The notes under the pieces: generated by a model
The model's database searches: none
What the model was told of the DNA's origin: nothing
Seen by the model: the letters and a program-made list of their open reading frames with translations, nothing else
From: Halichondria panicea
Lineage: Eukaryota > Porifera > Demospongiae > Suberitida > Halichondriidae
Reading direction: 5' to 3'
Assembly (NCBI RefSeq): GCF_963675165.1
Contig: NC_087379.1
Location: 3,783,442-3,847,441, forward strand
DNA: 64,000 nucleotides
Part shown: piece after piece, positions 11,677 through 22,710 of the stretch
Layout of the letters: every line of letters starts with the position of its first letter
Numbering within the stretch: position 1 is the stretch's first letter
Position numbers and translations under genes: made by a program

Positions 11677-11827
11677 TGAGTGAGCCAGTTCTACTTAGTA
11701 CACATTTTGGTAACTCAATTAACTTTCATTAGAGAACTTCTAATTATACAAAAACAAAATCGGAAGTAAGTGGGAGAGTAATATGAACGATATGAACGAC
11801 CATGACCCAAGTAGTCAAGCATCAACA
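11677..11827 (-). repeat. 5' LTR of the BEL/Pao element
   Basis: This is the near-identical partner of 6560-6725, with TG...CA ends, followed on the right by the target duplication GACCT. It carries its own tandem duplication (GATATGAACGATATGAACGA) that the other LTR lacks. Confidence 0.88.
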
Positions 11828-13742
11828 GACCTTTCTTTAGTAAACATTTTCTTCAAACTGCCCCCCTGCCCCAAAGTTCCTGGATCCGCCCCTAACACAT
11901 GTACATGTTGTGCCTCTGTAATGCACGTATGCAATGAGAAAAACCACTATGTGGGTGCATGGCACCTAGACTGGACAGAGTTTATTCAATCCAACCCTCA
12001 TTTGCAATAGACTAGCTTCATTTCTGGTATCTGTACAGGCAAAGCCTGGTATATGTCACTCCTTTAGACATGAATACATGACTATAGAGGGATACATGAC
12101 TATAGAGGTAGGTTTCCATGTCACTGTGTCAGTGGAGTGGGAACAGTTAAAAGGTTATATAGGAGGGCCACTTGAATGGTGCAGGATCTCAACCTACACT
12201 TGAGACAGGAAGCCACACCTCCTCATTATAACATCATAATTAGATGCGGCCTAGCTACAAGCTTATTAGCTCTGAACAAGAACTAATCATTATAATAACT
12301 CTCAAAATCCACACACACTGAAGAAGTATACATTCAAGTTGTATATAATAATGCGTTCAAAATAAATAGAGTATTATCATTCGGAAATGTCAAAAAAAGC
12401 AATCCTTTCATTCTGCATGCTTTCTCCTTTTTATTATAGAACACCTGAGTTGACACCTGCCCAACTCAGGAAGGGTGGGGGGGCCAGGCCCCCCTTGCCC
12501 CTGGCCCCCCCTGTTCTTACTCCTATCCGATATATGTACATTGTTGATATATGTACATCGTATTATATACGTATAATTATGTGTACAGTTGTTATAAGGG
12601 AAGTACACTCTATTTTTATTTCATAATGCAACTACAACTAACTTAATTGTATACCAATATACAGATGTATACTCCTGTGTTACCAAAACCTGCTGACCAA
12701 AAGAAATTGCGAAGCCACATTGAACAACAGCTGAACAACTTTTTTTTGTTAAGTACATCTAGTTAGCTAGCAGTCTCATGGTATTATTTCAAGCTTACGC
12801 GGCCATACAATTATGGTAGTAGTAGCTAACAGTGCATGTACGTGCTATTACCACAACGCACTAAACAATGTCGCACTAAACAATGTACAGCGCTTGCTGT
12901 TGGAGACTCCCTGGCGAAGTTCCCTATAAGTGTCAGATCGGAGAATGTGGTTGGATTGCCTCGTAGTATCTCTCTCTTTCACCCCTCTGTTATACCTCTA
13001 TATACCTAGACTTTAAATCATTTATGATGCCCTTCCTTCGATCAAGTTTGTTGGTGAGCTATATAATTACACAGATCTAGAGTAGGCTGGGCTAGCGGGT
13101 GAAAAATCACTGGCTTAACGGGACATATTTTCGTGAGTATTAATTTTTGCTATTTCTGCGAATGACTTCTGCGAATGACAGTAAAATCGCACTCGCAGAT
13201 AATTGGAAATTGCAATGAATCTCATTAAAACCACTTACAAGTAATTATAAACGTTATGAATAACATTAATTTCACAACTTGAGCAAGAATTCGCAGAATT
13301 CGCAGAATTTAATACCAGCAAATTATTAAATGAGCAGTGAATTATCTACCTGTGAAAATATGTCACCTTAAGGTATAGTTTATGCGTATGTAGTGGTAAT
13401 AATTATTATTACAGTGAACAATAAGACCCTTAAGTTCACTTGTGCCTTCTAATTCTCAGGTGCATGTATACCTCCAAACTTCCCCCCAGGCTGAATTTGA
13501 TCATTAATAATAATTATTCCAAGGACCAACTCACTTCATCGTCTAGCAGCACCTCAGTTGGTCATACTACATTGTTGACTGTCTCAGCCTAAGACTGCCT
13601 TAGTATACTGTACTTAATGGCTTCACCACAATGTCTATATTACGTTTACATCCATTTTCAACTAAAATTGTAATTGTGTTTTATTGTGTTTTATAAACAG
13701 CTTTTTGTGATACAGCTTTTTGTGATACTTCAAGTGCTGTGG
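11828..13742. other. Intergenic, with a dispersed repeat copy
   Basis: No gene was recognised. About 12021-12215 is a diverged inverted copy of 36610-36770; both hold CAGGCAAAGCCTGGT-like and CTTGAGACAGGAAGCCAC-like words. A G/C-rich run near 12473-12512 (GGGGGGGCCAGGCCCCCC) is partly palindromic. Confidence 0.55.
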
Positions 13743-13743
13743 T

Positions 13744-13941
13744 GTACCGTATAGAGGGTGGGGTAAAAATTTGTTCAACTCGAGAAACGGTGGTTTTCGT
13801 GCGTTTAATCTCGTTGCCTGCCTGCATTTCTACGTTCCGGTATGCCACACCCACGTACAAATTTCGTGGAGGTCAGCTTGCCCACGAAAATAGATGGGCA
13901 AATAGAATATTTTACCCCACGAAAATTACCCGCTATACGGT
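13744..13941. mobile_element. MITE, TACCGTATAG ends (family of 281-481)
   Basis: The left end TACCGTATAGAGGGTGGGGT pairs with the right end ACCCGCTATACGGTA. The element is about 200 bp and has no coding capacity. The central parts resemble 281-481 (cacgaa/ttcgtgg words). Confidence 0.7.
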
Positions 13942-14191
13942 AGATGGAATATACAAACAACTCATAAATATTGTCTTGAACTGAGGTTGTTCAAAATTAT
14001 TATGATACATGCATATTTTCATCACCCATGCAATGAAAGCTGTATGTTACTGTAGTTTCTTTTTAGTAACAGAGTTGCTGTAGCTGTAATGCTATATAAT
14101 AGCAAGATAGAGAAGAGAGTATTGAACGTAGGCATACTGTACATCAGAGGATTTCCTAAACCGCAGAATGTATTATGTATACACTTATGTA

Positions 14192-14331
14192 TACACTGTA
14201 AAAAATGAAGTGCGGTGGACACACTAAAACCGTCGCATATTGTATACACAGTAAAAAATGATTGAAAAAAAGTGCGGTGGACACACTAAAACCGCCAAAA
14301 AGTGCACCGCATTTTTTTTTTACAGTGTAGT
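14192..14331. mobile_element. MITE-like element, TACACTGTAAAAAA ends
   Basis: The left end TACACTGTAAAAAATG and the right end TTTTTTTTTACAGTGTA are inverted. The segment GTGCGGTGGACACACTAAAAC occurs twice inside in direct orientation (about 14210 and 14272) and GCACCGC once inverted. No coding region is seen. Confidence 0.65.
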
Positions 14332-16452
14332 AACGGTCGTCAGCCTCCATCTTGAGTGGCAAATGCATGCAAAATGTTGGAGAGAGAGCATGGTCGTGAG
14401 GTACAGCTAACAATTTGAGAATTTGCTTCCAGTAGAAATAACAAAGCAGTTGCATAAGAGCAACAAGCCTCTCTCAAACCTGCCATGCAGTTGCAGTGTG
14501 CACAGATAACCAAGCCCTCATTCTCAACTGCTATCCAAGGTTGAAGGGGGGAGGAAGGGGGGAGGCTGATAGCCGTTGAAAATGCTTCACTTTGCCATAC
14601 CACTATAATTATACATGCGCACTTAGGACACGAAGGAACAGACCAGACAGCAACATCACTCACCCAGTCATCAACAAAGGATTTGTACGCATCAAGGCTC
14701 TAGGATTTGAACCCTATATGCTTGGAGTTGTTATACTAATTGTAGATATCTGGATACTATTAACTCAACATCAGGCCAGGTGAGCAAATCCTTGGGTTCT
14801 TGGTGGATTGCAGAGATAGTTAGTTATGTAGGAATATCCTGTATGCCTCCTAGCATTTTTAGCTTCTCATCATATCTTGCTTGGAAGTTCCATCCAGTGT
14901 TTTATTATAAAGGATATGAAATGATTGTCTCACAGCTATACCAGAAAACGAAGAGCTATACTGGCAAGCAAAGAATCTGTTGTCACAAGAGTTTACAATT
15001 GAAAGCTGAAGTGATACCGTGATTGGCTCTGCTGTTTGAAGAATTGCTGTGGTTATTTTTTGTGTAGTAGTTAGCATAGATGGAACGCCGTTTGCGACAA
15101 AATTAAGGCAGAATGTGATAAGCGTGTGCAACCAATATAAAATCGATTTTTGAAGATCGATTTGAAGATTGATTTTTAATAATCGATTTTTTACAGTTGA
15201 TTTTCGATTTACACGTGTGACAATCGATCTGGGTGTGTGTACTCATAGTCCATCTGTATTTTAAATAACAAAAATTTGAGCACAGTAAAAACAATCTAGA
15301 TTCAGCTGTTTTTCATGTTTCAAATTTCAAATCTTAGCACAGTAAATTAATTATTACCAGCATAATTATCTTGATCATCACTACAATTACATTCTTGCTG
15401 ATGCCATGCAGTGACTGATGACCTCCATGCTTTAAGTCACCCCACCCCTAATCACAACTGTGTACATGCATGTTCCTTTTAGTTGTTCCTTTTAGTTGTC
15501 ATCGTGAATCACTATATACATATGTATGATTCATCCCTATACATCCCTATACAAGATGCCGAGGAAATATCATGTATGATTGTTTGATACAGTGACCCTA
15601 CCACTAACATTTGTGATCCCACAAGAAGTCGTGAGAAAAGACAGCCTCTCACTAACTGAATAGCTACGTACATGTATCTATAGGAACACTTTTTCATATG
15701 TATAATTATGTAGCCATAAGTATTTAGCTTTAGCTAGCTACTACCCCTTATATCTAATGCTACTACAAGTACTGCTACTACAGTACTTGGAACTGTTCAT
15801 ACTTCACTAGCACTAGCACTGTACTTCATGCTCACCAGCACCGGGCCACCACACCCTTTATGCTCGAACCGCTGAGTCAGCAAATATAATTATGTTCAGA
15901 TCTAGCCGGCGTTAGAAAACGAATAGTCTCGAATACCCGCCGCAACAAAAGATTTTATGTTGAGGCGGGTTTGAGGCTCGAGACTAGATAACGAACGCCT
16001 GGTCTCGAGGCTATAGTTGTAATAAAAACAACAGGCACCATCACTTTTCTATGTAGCTAGCCTGTTAGTTATCAAGTACGTATCATGTCAGAGGGTACCA
16101 TACTACGGTATATATCTGGGATAATTATAAGGTTAGCATACATTATTTGCTGACTTGACAATTCTTAGCACGTGCTTGTTATGTGATTACTTCCCTTATA
16201 GCTTAGTGGTCAGTGGGAAAAGCAAGCTCAAGCTTGCCTTTTAGCTCTACGATAAGAACAAGTACAAGATAATGGTCATAACTTCAAGGATAAATGGATG
16301 ATGGAACAAGCAAACAAAGCTAGACAATACTCGCAAAAGATAGGTGAATAAGAAGGTGAATAAGAATGAGGTACGTAATGAGAGAAAAAACGAACAACGT
16401 GGATAATATATGGATAATATATGAATAATAAATGACGCAGTTTGTACATTGT
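14332..16452. other. Gene-free, with a dispersed ATCGAT-rich repeat
   Basis: About 15075-15345 is an inverted, shorter copy of the repeat at 21810-22710. It shares GGAACGCCGTTTGCGACAAA, several AATCGATTTTT words and ATAGTCCATCTGTATTTTAA. Around 15903-16010 there are GCCTCGAGAC / GTCTCGAGGC inverted words shared with the MITEs near 60.7 kb. No gene was recognised. Confidence 0.6.
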
Positions 16453-19433
16453 TCAGTTGGAACGGACACTCCTGAGAGTGGCTAAGAGGCTATCCAATCC
16501 CAGAACAAGCTGACGGCAGAGGGGACATACATCGTTGTTTCTTAAACAGATCTGCAAACAACCCTGACATCCAAGTATCTGTTTGCAACACATCATCAAT
16601 GCAACACATCATCAAGATTGGATCAGTCGGCACATCTTTGCAGATTTTACACTCAAAGGAATGCACAATTTCATGTCGTATCTTCCGGTCTTCTTCTTTG
16701 ATTTGTATAGTCGCCTTCATCTCCAAAATGTTTTCTCCAATCTATGAAAGGAATCATAATAAATATAATGCCAATGACAGAACATTACCACTGTTAATAA
16801 AAAGTTTGGGAATCATCTTACCACCAAGAGTATACAGAAGAGAAGACCTCTACACAAAAACTGTGCACGAAGTAACGTGACATCCTGTCAATTGAACGTG
16901 AGCAATTCCCATGCGTTAAAGTGCATTTGTGCATTTGTGAAGAGATTGTATATCTACGACTTTGTTCGATTATAAAAAACGTTATTAGAGTTAGAGATTT
17001 TTTACTAGTAATAAGTTTACAATACTTCATTAAGTGTGTGTCATGTTACTTTGTGCAGTTTTTGTGTGTGTAGTTGACCTCAGGTATGTGTACATAGCTG
17101 GGCATGCTCACAGTTTCAAATTGTAAATGCATGATTGATTGTGCAAAACCAATAATGGGGGAACCTAAAATCCTATCTGAGGTAGAGAATGGTATGGCAA
17201 AGGCTAAGCAGCAGATAAATTGTTGTTGCTGAGGCTACTGTTGTTGATAGATTTCAACGCACTGGAGATGTGTCTGCTAATAAAGCCAGCCCAAGGGAGC
17301 ACTGTCTAGATGATCTCACGATGAACTGATATATATATATATACAGTAGTTTTAAGCACATTTTCAACACAACACACAAATGGAATGTAAAACTGCACAC
17401 AGTCTACTGAACAATCACCATTATACATATTCTCAAATTTCTCTAAACATCTAGAGAAGCCATCACATATTGTACACAGGGAGACTAAGTAGCAAACTTC
17501 AAAGGAACTAACCCAGACAAATTACTATGTTGGTGGGCACTACTGTGGGATGCTGAAGCTACTCCCTTCAAAGACTGGGACAGTACCAACAAGGCCATCC
17601 TTACAAAACACAAACAGAAACAGTAGTTTATTACCAGAAAGGTCACTAGAAGGGTCACCAGCAGAAGCTATCACTAACTACATGATTTTTCATGAATCCA
17701 GCATAGATCTAACTCTTCAGAGTCTCTGGACCATTCAGCATTGATCTTAATGCTAGGCTTTAAGCCAGTCTAGGGCACTAAATATCTTTTCAGGAGGAAT
17801 GACTCCACATAATTATAGTGGCCTTTGTTGACAAGCTGACTTTGATTTGGTAAGGTGACCCTATAGGTAATGTTTGAACAACACTATCCAGCGAACAACA
17901 CTATCCAGCTTTACATGAATATTAACAGCCTGATGGAAGGGCAACCATTTTCATAAAGGCAATCCTGAGACAGCTAGAGCAGCTAGAGCAATCTCGTTTC
18001 GAAACAGGCGCAAGCTCAGGGGGTACAGAAGCTAATGACAAATCATTTGCTAGGGATTGTATAGGCATGCGTCCTCTAGACAGGGCACCATCCAAGTTCT
18101 AGCATACAAATGATCATCCCCTACTACCGATTTAACAAGGACGTTTTTGTCTTGGTCTAGAACTATGTAAGTCTTCTGTCTTGCAGCTATATAGTCATAA
18201 AACCAATGATTAAAACCACGTGGTTGGGCGTATTTTGCAAATCCAAGAAAACATGACAGCCTATAGAAACTCTTGGCCTGGCATGCATCAGGTGTGGCTA
18301 ACGAAAATAATTGAGTTTATTGCACAATGTGTAGTAATCCTTAGCTATACAGAATGATGTCACTCCTGAGGTAAGCATTTTTAACAGTAATTAGCTACCA
18401 CAGCAGCCAAGATTGACATTATAATAAGATTGACATTATAATAATGAAATTCAAAGAGGGAGGTGACTAAAACAGGACTTTCACTAACAGTAACCTTACC
18501 CCACATGCACTCCCTGTTTCATCATCCAACATTTCTTCGTACTGGACGTGACCTTTGCGCTTTCCCAAGCTTAGTCGGTTTCTTGAACGAACTTTTACTA
18601 ACTCTTAATCAGCTCTCACAGCAACATGGAATTTTCGGCTGGGTACTTTCCAATACTCTATATCTGTGTAAAGATTATAATTATGTATACATCCACGAAT
18701 AACAGTGCACATGATCAGTATACCTTTCTCATCAGAATACCTTTCTCATCAGAGAACTTCACATCAAGAAGAATGAGTTCATTTGGATCACAGCCTATCT
18801 TTGTTCCAGCTTCAGAGAGGATCGACACTGAAATATCAGGAATCTTGATGAAAAGGTTGGAAATGATTGCATCACTCATAATAGTCTTCCCCGCATTGTC
18901 CAGACAAAGGGAGATAGTCTTTTTTAAGCAGGGTTCGTAAGACTTGGGCTGAAATGGCTTTCCCTGCCCCTTCGATGTAGATTGTCCAGCCATGGTCGTG
19001 GCACTGACCAGGATGATTGGAATCCCAATGGTACTTGGAAACTTGGCCAATTCTCGTTTTGAGCATGAGTTACAGGGATGGCTGTGTCTCCACTTACTCT
19101 GAACCTACCACCAAGTGGAAAGTCACCAAAAGTAAATAGGCCATCTACGGGGAATTCCACATGATTTGTGATGTCTTCTTCAAGATAAAGAGTTTCAGGA
19201 TTAACCTGCATTCATTTTAACACTTTTATGCAGTAACATTATTACATGAAGTATTACCTAGCCTACTTAGCTTATGCATAGATAAAGACTTAGCTATACA
19301 TACATTTTAAAATACGCACCTTAAAAACACTGGACAATCTTGACACAGTTACATCGCACTTCTTTAGCATTAGGGATTGTTGCTCTCGGTAGATTTCTAC
19401 ACGCTCTAGTCTAGATCTAGAGTCTAGATCCAT
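16453..19433 (-). pseudogene. RING-tailed family member C (three visible exons)
   Basis: Exon 1 (19433-19320) starts at an ATG, encodes about 38 residues ending VTVSRLSSVFK, and stops before GTGCGT. Exon 2 (from 19205) begins VNPETLYLEEDITNHVEF after a CAG acceptor, as exon 2 of D begins VDPAEVWLRDQDDN. It changes frame near 18965 and ends LILLDVKFSDEKG at a donor (18741 or 18724). The last visible exon (16741-16453) reads FECKICKDVPT, then a CC pair, then LGCQGC and CPLCRQLVLG. This is a RING-like zinc pattern, C-x2-C, CC, C-x2-C, C-x2-C. That exon is broken by a tandem duplication of GCAACACATCATCAA (16585-16615). A linker exon between 16.8 and 18.7 kb was not located. By domain it may be an E3-type or zinc-binding protein, but its function is unknown. 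Confidence 0.7.
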
Positions 19434-19720
19434 GGCTAGCTTATCTGAGTGATGCTAAAACTAGCGGAGATAGTGCACGGAGATAGTGCAGTGTAAGACA
19501 GTGTAAGACTAAACTATACTGCACCAGATACTACTGCACTGCCAGAAGTACGTGCAAGCACGCGGTTTTAGCACATGATGAAGCTACAGAGGAAATACGA
19601 CAACGTGATTGCGTGGACAATGGAAAAGTAGTGTGGGTGTGGGGTGTGGTCTCTAATTGACATTCCATTGTCCATTGTCCACGCACGTGATGTTTTCTAC
19701 TTCTCTTTTCAAGTGGGAAA

Positions 19721-21244
19721 ATGTCCGGTATTGAATCACTTAACTGTGTGGACTACATCAAGGAAAGGGTGAAAAATAAGGCAACACATAAGGAAATTGC
19801 CTCTGATCTACAACAGAGGTCTATCTGTAACAGATAGTGTAAGAAGTGTAAGAAGATTTTGTTCCTTAAAGGGAATCCACTATGCAAGCAGGCTGAGTGC
19901 TCCAGAAGTTAGAAAATTCCTGCTCACAAGAACTCACAAGAACCACTTCACCGAAAGTATCCCATAATGTATACCAATAATGTATACCACGTACGTCTGT
20001 AATCTTTTCATAGGTAGGCCCTGCGTCGAACACTTAATGGTCTTTTAAGGTCTGGAGGCATCATAGTAGGTGAACAGAGAGTTCGCCATGCCCTATCACA
20101 AACAATCCCAGCCTACTTGGAACAAAGGCAACAAAGAACATATCAACAAATGAACCCTGTTCCCTACTATGCAGAATATTTTAGGCATAAAATGCACATA
20201 GAAGCTAATTCGCTTTGGAGTGACGCATGTGGCAGCTTCTGATGGCTATAGTGGAAAACTACTTGGTATTGTGTCCATGCCTGTGAAGATTTAGGTGAGC
20301 TGTGTTTGTTCTGTGTTTGTTCTTTGTTGGGATACTATATACATAATCCCTTTGTATAGACTGTTTCAGTCAAATTATGTAAATGTTTTAGGTGTGTCGT
20401 CTTCCATGCATGCAGGCCTATAGTGAGCTTCTTTGGACTATGGGACCAACTTCAAGTTGATTGTGGATGGGAGTTCGCTCTAATTCTTTATGTTCAAAGG
20501 ATGCTGTCTTCTTATCGTACAAACACGAACCTTACAGACAGACGAAGTCAACTCAGGTTTGTTGTAAATGTGTACATCTTGAATCAGTAGTTCATATCAT
20601 ACCTGATCCTGTTTCATTAGAACCATCTTGCTGAACGCCACTGGGTGGAAGTTAATAGTAGAGTAAACTTTCCCATTAAGAGAGCTTAATGGAACAAAAC
20701 AACTTCATAGACATGGATTGCCCAACAACTAAGTTTTGTGTCAATGATGAGCGGAAAGTTTGATGAGCGGAAAGTTGTGTCAGGTTGGCGCTTGGAACCA
20801 TCATCGTATTCCTGGTATATATACACCTCAAGTACATGAAAAGATACAAATTGTAATCATAATTATTATGCAGGGCCTACACGTGGCGTACCAAATATGT
20901 GTGCTGCGAGAATACCAGATAATTTATTACCATCTGTGCAAGATGCCTATGCCTCTTTTGAAGCTGAAGCTGCTGGTGGTCATTTAACAGAAGTATCTAC
21001 ATTTGGAATTGACCCGTTAATTGACGCTCCTGAATTGTGTATTCAACGTCAAGTGGAAATGGAGAGGAACCTACCATCTCCAGAATATTTGTTTAACTAC
21101 ACCGTTAATGGTGTGTACGCACCCTTCGCAAATTCTGTGCAGGCTATGGTACATGTCTCTCAGGACATTTATTGTAGAATTATTTTACTGTCGTCTGTGT
21201 TCTTTTTGTACACGCATTGTGGTATGTATGACTTATTAGAGTGA
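19721..21244 (+). pseudogene. Integrase-core (rve-like) protein, broken
   Basis: From the ATG at 19721 the frame reads a helix-turn-helix-like start (YIKERVKNKATHKEIASDLQ). The second part (20022-20280) reads RRTLNGLLRSGGIIVGEQRV, then MNPVPYYAEYF, KMHIEAN, and after a shift RFGVTHVAASDGYSGKLLG. This is the start of an integrase/transposase catalytic core of a type that is multi-copy in sponges, cnidarians and fish. Later pieces NHLAERHWVEVNSRVNFPIK (about 20620) and GAWNHHRIPG (20790) match its C-terminal half. An ORF from about 20874 (NMCAARIPDNLLPSVQDAY) ends it. The first acidic site appears as E instead of D. Introns are likely near 20290-20400 and 20575-20620. Frameshifts and a doubled GATGAGCGGAAAGTT (20746-20776) make it a pseudogene. 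Confidence 0.7.
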
Positions 21245-21588
21245 TGGTATAATACCTGCACTTATATAATTATGTATAATAATTATGTAAGTGACTTTGG
21301 AATGCAATCATGTATGTTTTGACCATCAAAATAATTATAGTGAACCTTCAGCTTCTTAACAATAATTTTGCCCAAAATAAAACAATGGATCAAATTAAGG
21401 GAAGCACAGCCTAACAGAACGAGCAAGATTATCACACAAGAGCTCTTGCTGGACCCTTGCTGGACCCAATAATTTATTGTTGACTGATGAAAAACAACCT
21501 TTTTGGCAAAGTCAACTGCTGCTGCAAGTGTGCCTGCATGACCTCTTGAGCTCCCATCCACATGAGGTGCTTTGACCTACTGCAGGCG

Positions 21589-21722
21589 TGCCTATGTCCT
21601 CAGAGAGTCTCTGCATGTGTTCCATCTGAGCTATTACGCCATTTAGTGTTGTGCACATGCGCAATAATGCATGTGCAATAATTTCAAATTATTGCGCGCA
21701 TGTGCACAACAGACATAGGCAG
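21589..21722. repeat. Imperfect palindrome
   Basis: TTGTGCACATGCGCAATAAT (about 21649) is mirrored by ATTATTGCGCGCATGTGCACAA (ending 21709), and GCCTATGTC / GACATAGGC extends the pairing outward. No ORF is seen. It could be a small inverted-repeat element. Confidence 0.55.
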
Positions 21723-21809
21723 GAGTGTATTCATGCACTCCTGACATAGGTAATAGCTAGCCTCGATTCTAAGAGAAGGGTTGGGATCGAGGCTATATAA
21801 TAGATTTAA

Positions 21810-22710
21810 TACTGTGCTTCACTATTTGAAACATGAAATTTGAAACATGCTGTGCTAACATTTGAAACATGAAAAACAGCTGAATCTAGATTGTTTAACA
21901 TTTATTATGCGCAGATTTTTGAATTGGATTACCGTGCAACATTTGAAACATGAAAAACAGCAGATTGTTTAATAATTATTATGCGCAGATTTTTGTCATT
22001 TAAAATACAGATGGACTATACAGATGGACTATGAGTTGATCTGATAATAGATTTTTGAAATTCGATTTTCGATAATCGATTTTTGAAAATCGATTACAAA
22101 AATCATCAATTGCTTGATACTAGCCTCGAATCCAGGCTGATTAAAATGGATTCAAGGCTACAGTTAGGCCGCCCTTGAAACTTAGAACATGCACAAACTC
22201 CTTCTCCGCGGCCTTCACCGCGGCCTGGAATGAAGCTCTTGGTTAGCTATCTCACATAATAGATCTATAACGCAAAAGCTAAACATCATTGTTTTTTGGC
22301 CATAAGTCACAGTAAAAATCATTAATTTTAGAACTGTTCAGTTGGTGCTATTTTATTTAGTTCCTTCATGCACCTTTTCTCGCCAGTATACTGTTTTATT
22401 TGGCCATCTTGTAGCTGAGAAAGAGTTTGGTTATTCCAGATAGAATAGAAGTCATGAATAGTGGCTTCTTCTCATGTGATACAGCTAGACAGGCCCCCCC
22501 CCCACCCCCCTTTAGAGCAGTTCTAAAATCGATTATCAAAAATCAAATTTCATTATCAAAAATCTACTATCAGATTGTCAAAGATCGTTCAACGTGTAAA
22601 TCGAAAATCAACTGTAAAAAATCGATCATTAAAAATCGATCTTCAAAAATCGATTGGATGTACACGCCTATCACATTCTGCCTGAATTTTGTCGCAAACG
22701 GCGTTCCATA
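21810..22710. repeat. Dispersed repeat with clustered ATCGATTTTT words
   Basis: The block has a left part (GAAACATGAAAAACAGC twice, ATACAGATGGACTAT twice), a middle with CGATAATCGATTTTTGAAAA, and a right part ending TTGTCGCAAACGGCGTTCC. Left and right parts both reappear inverted at 15075-15345, where the middle is missing. It is therefore one element present in a long and a short form. No coding region is seen. Confidence 0.65.

Larger units (their letters stand above)
6560..11827 (-). mobile_element. BEL/Pao LTR retrotransposon, complete ends, internally degenerate
   Basis: Two direct repeats (6560-6725 and 11677-11827) start with TG and end with CA. They are flanked by the same five bases, GACCT (6555-6559 and 11828-11832). 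The internal part reads on the minus strand as gag, protease, reverse transcriptase, a remnant of RNase H, and integrase, which is the BEL/Pao order. Frameshifts, an RNase H deletion and an eroded integrase core show it cannot be autonomous. At about 5.27 kb it is shorter than typical family members, consistent with internal deletions. The LTRs are unusually short (151 and 166 bp) and differ mainly by small tandem duplications, for example ATATGAACG repeated in one copy. Confidence 0.92.

Noticed and set aside
12387-12626. Proline/glycine-rich open frames on both strands
   Set aside because: They come from a G/C-rich, partly palindromic run; no domain is seen and neighbouring frames are full of stops.
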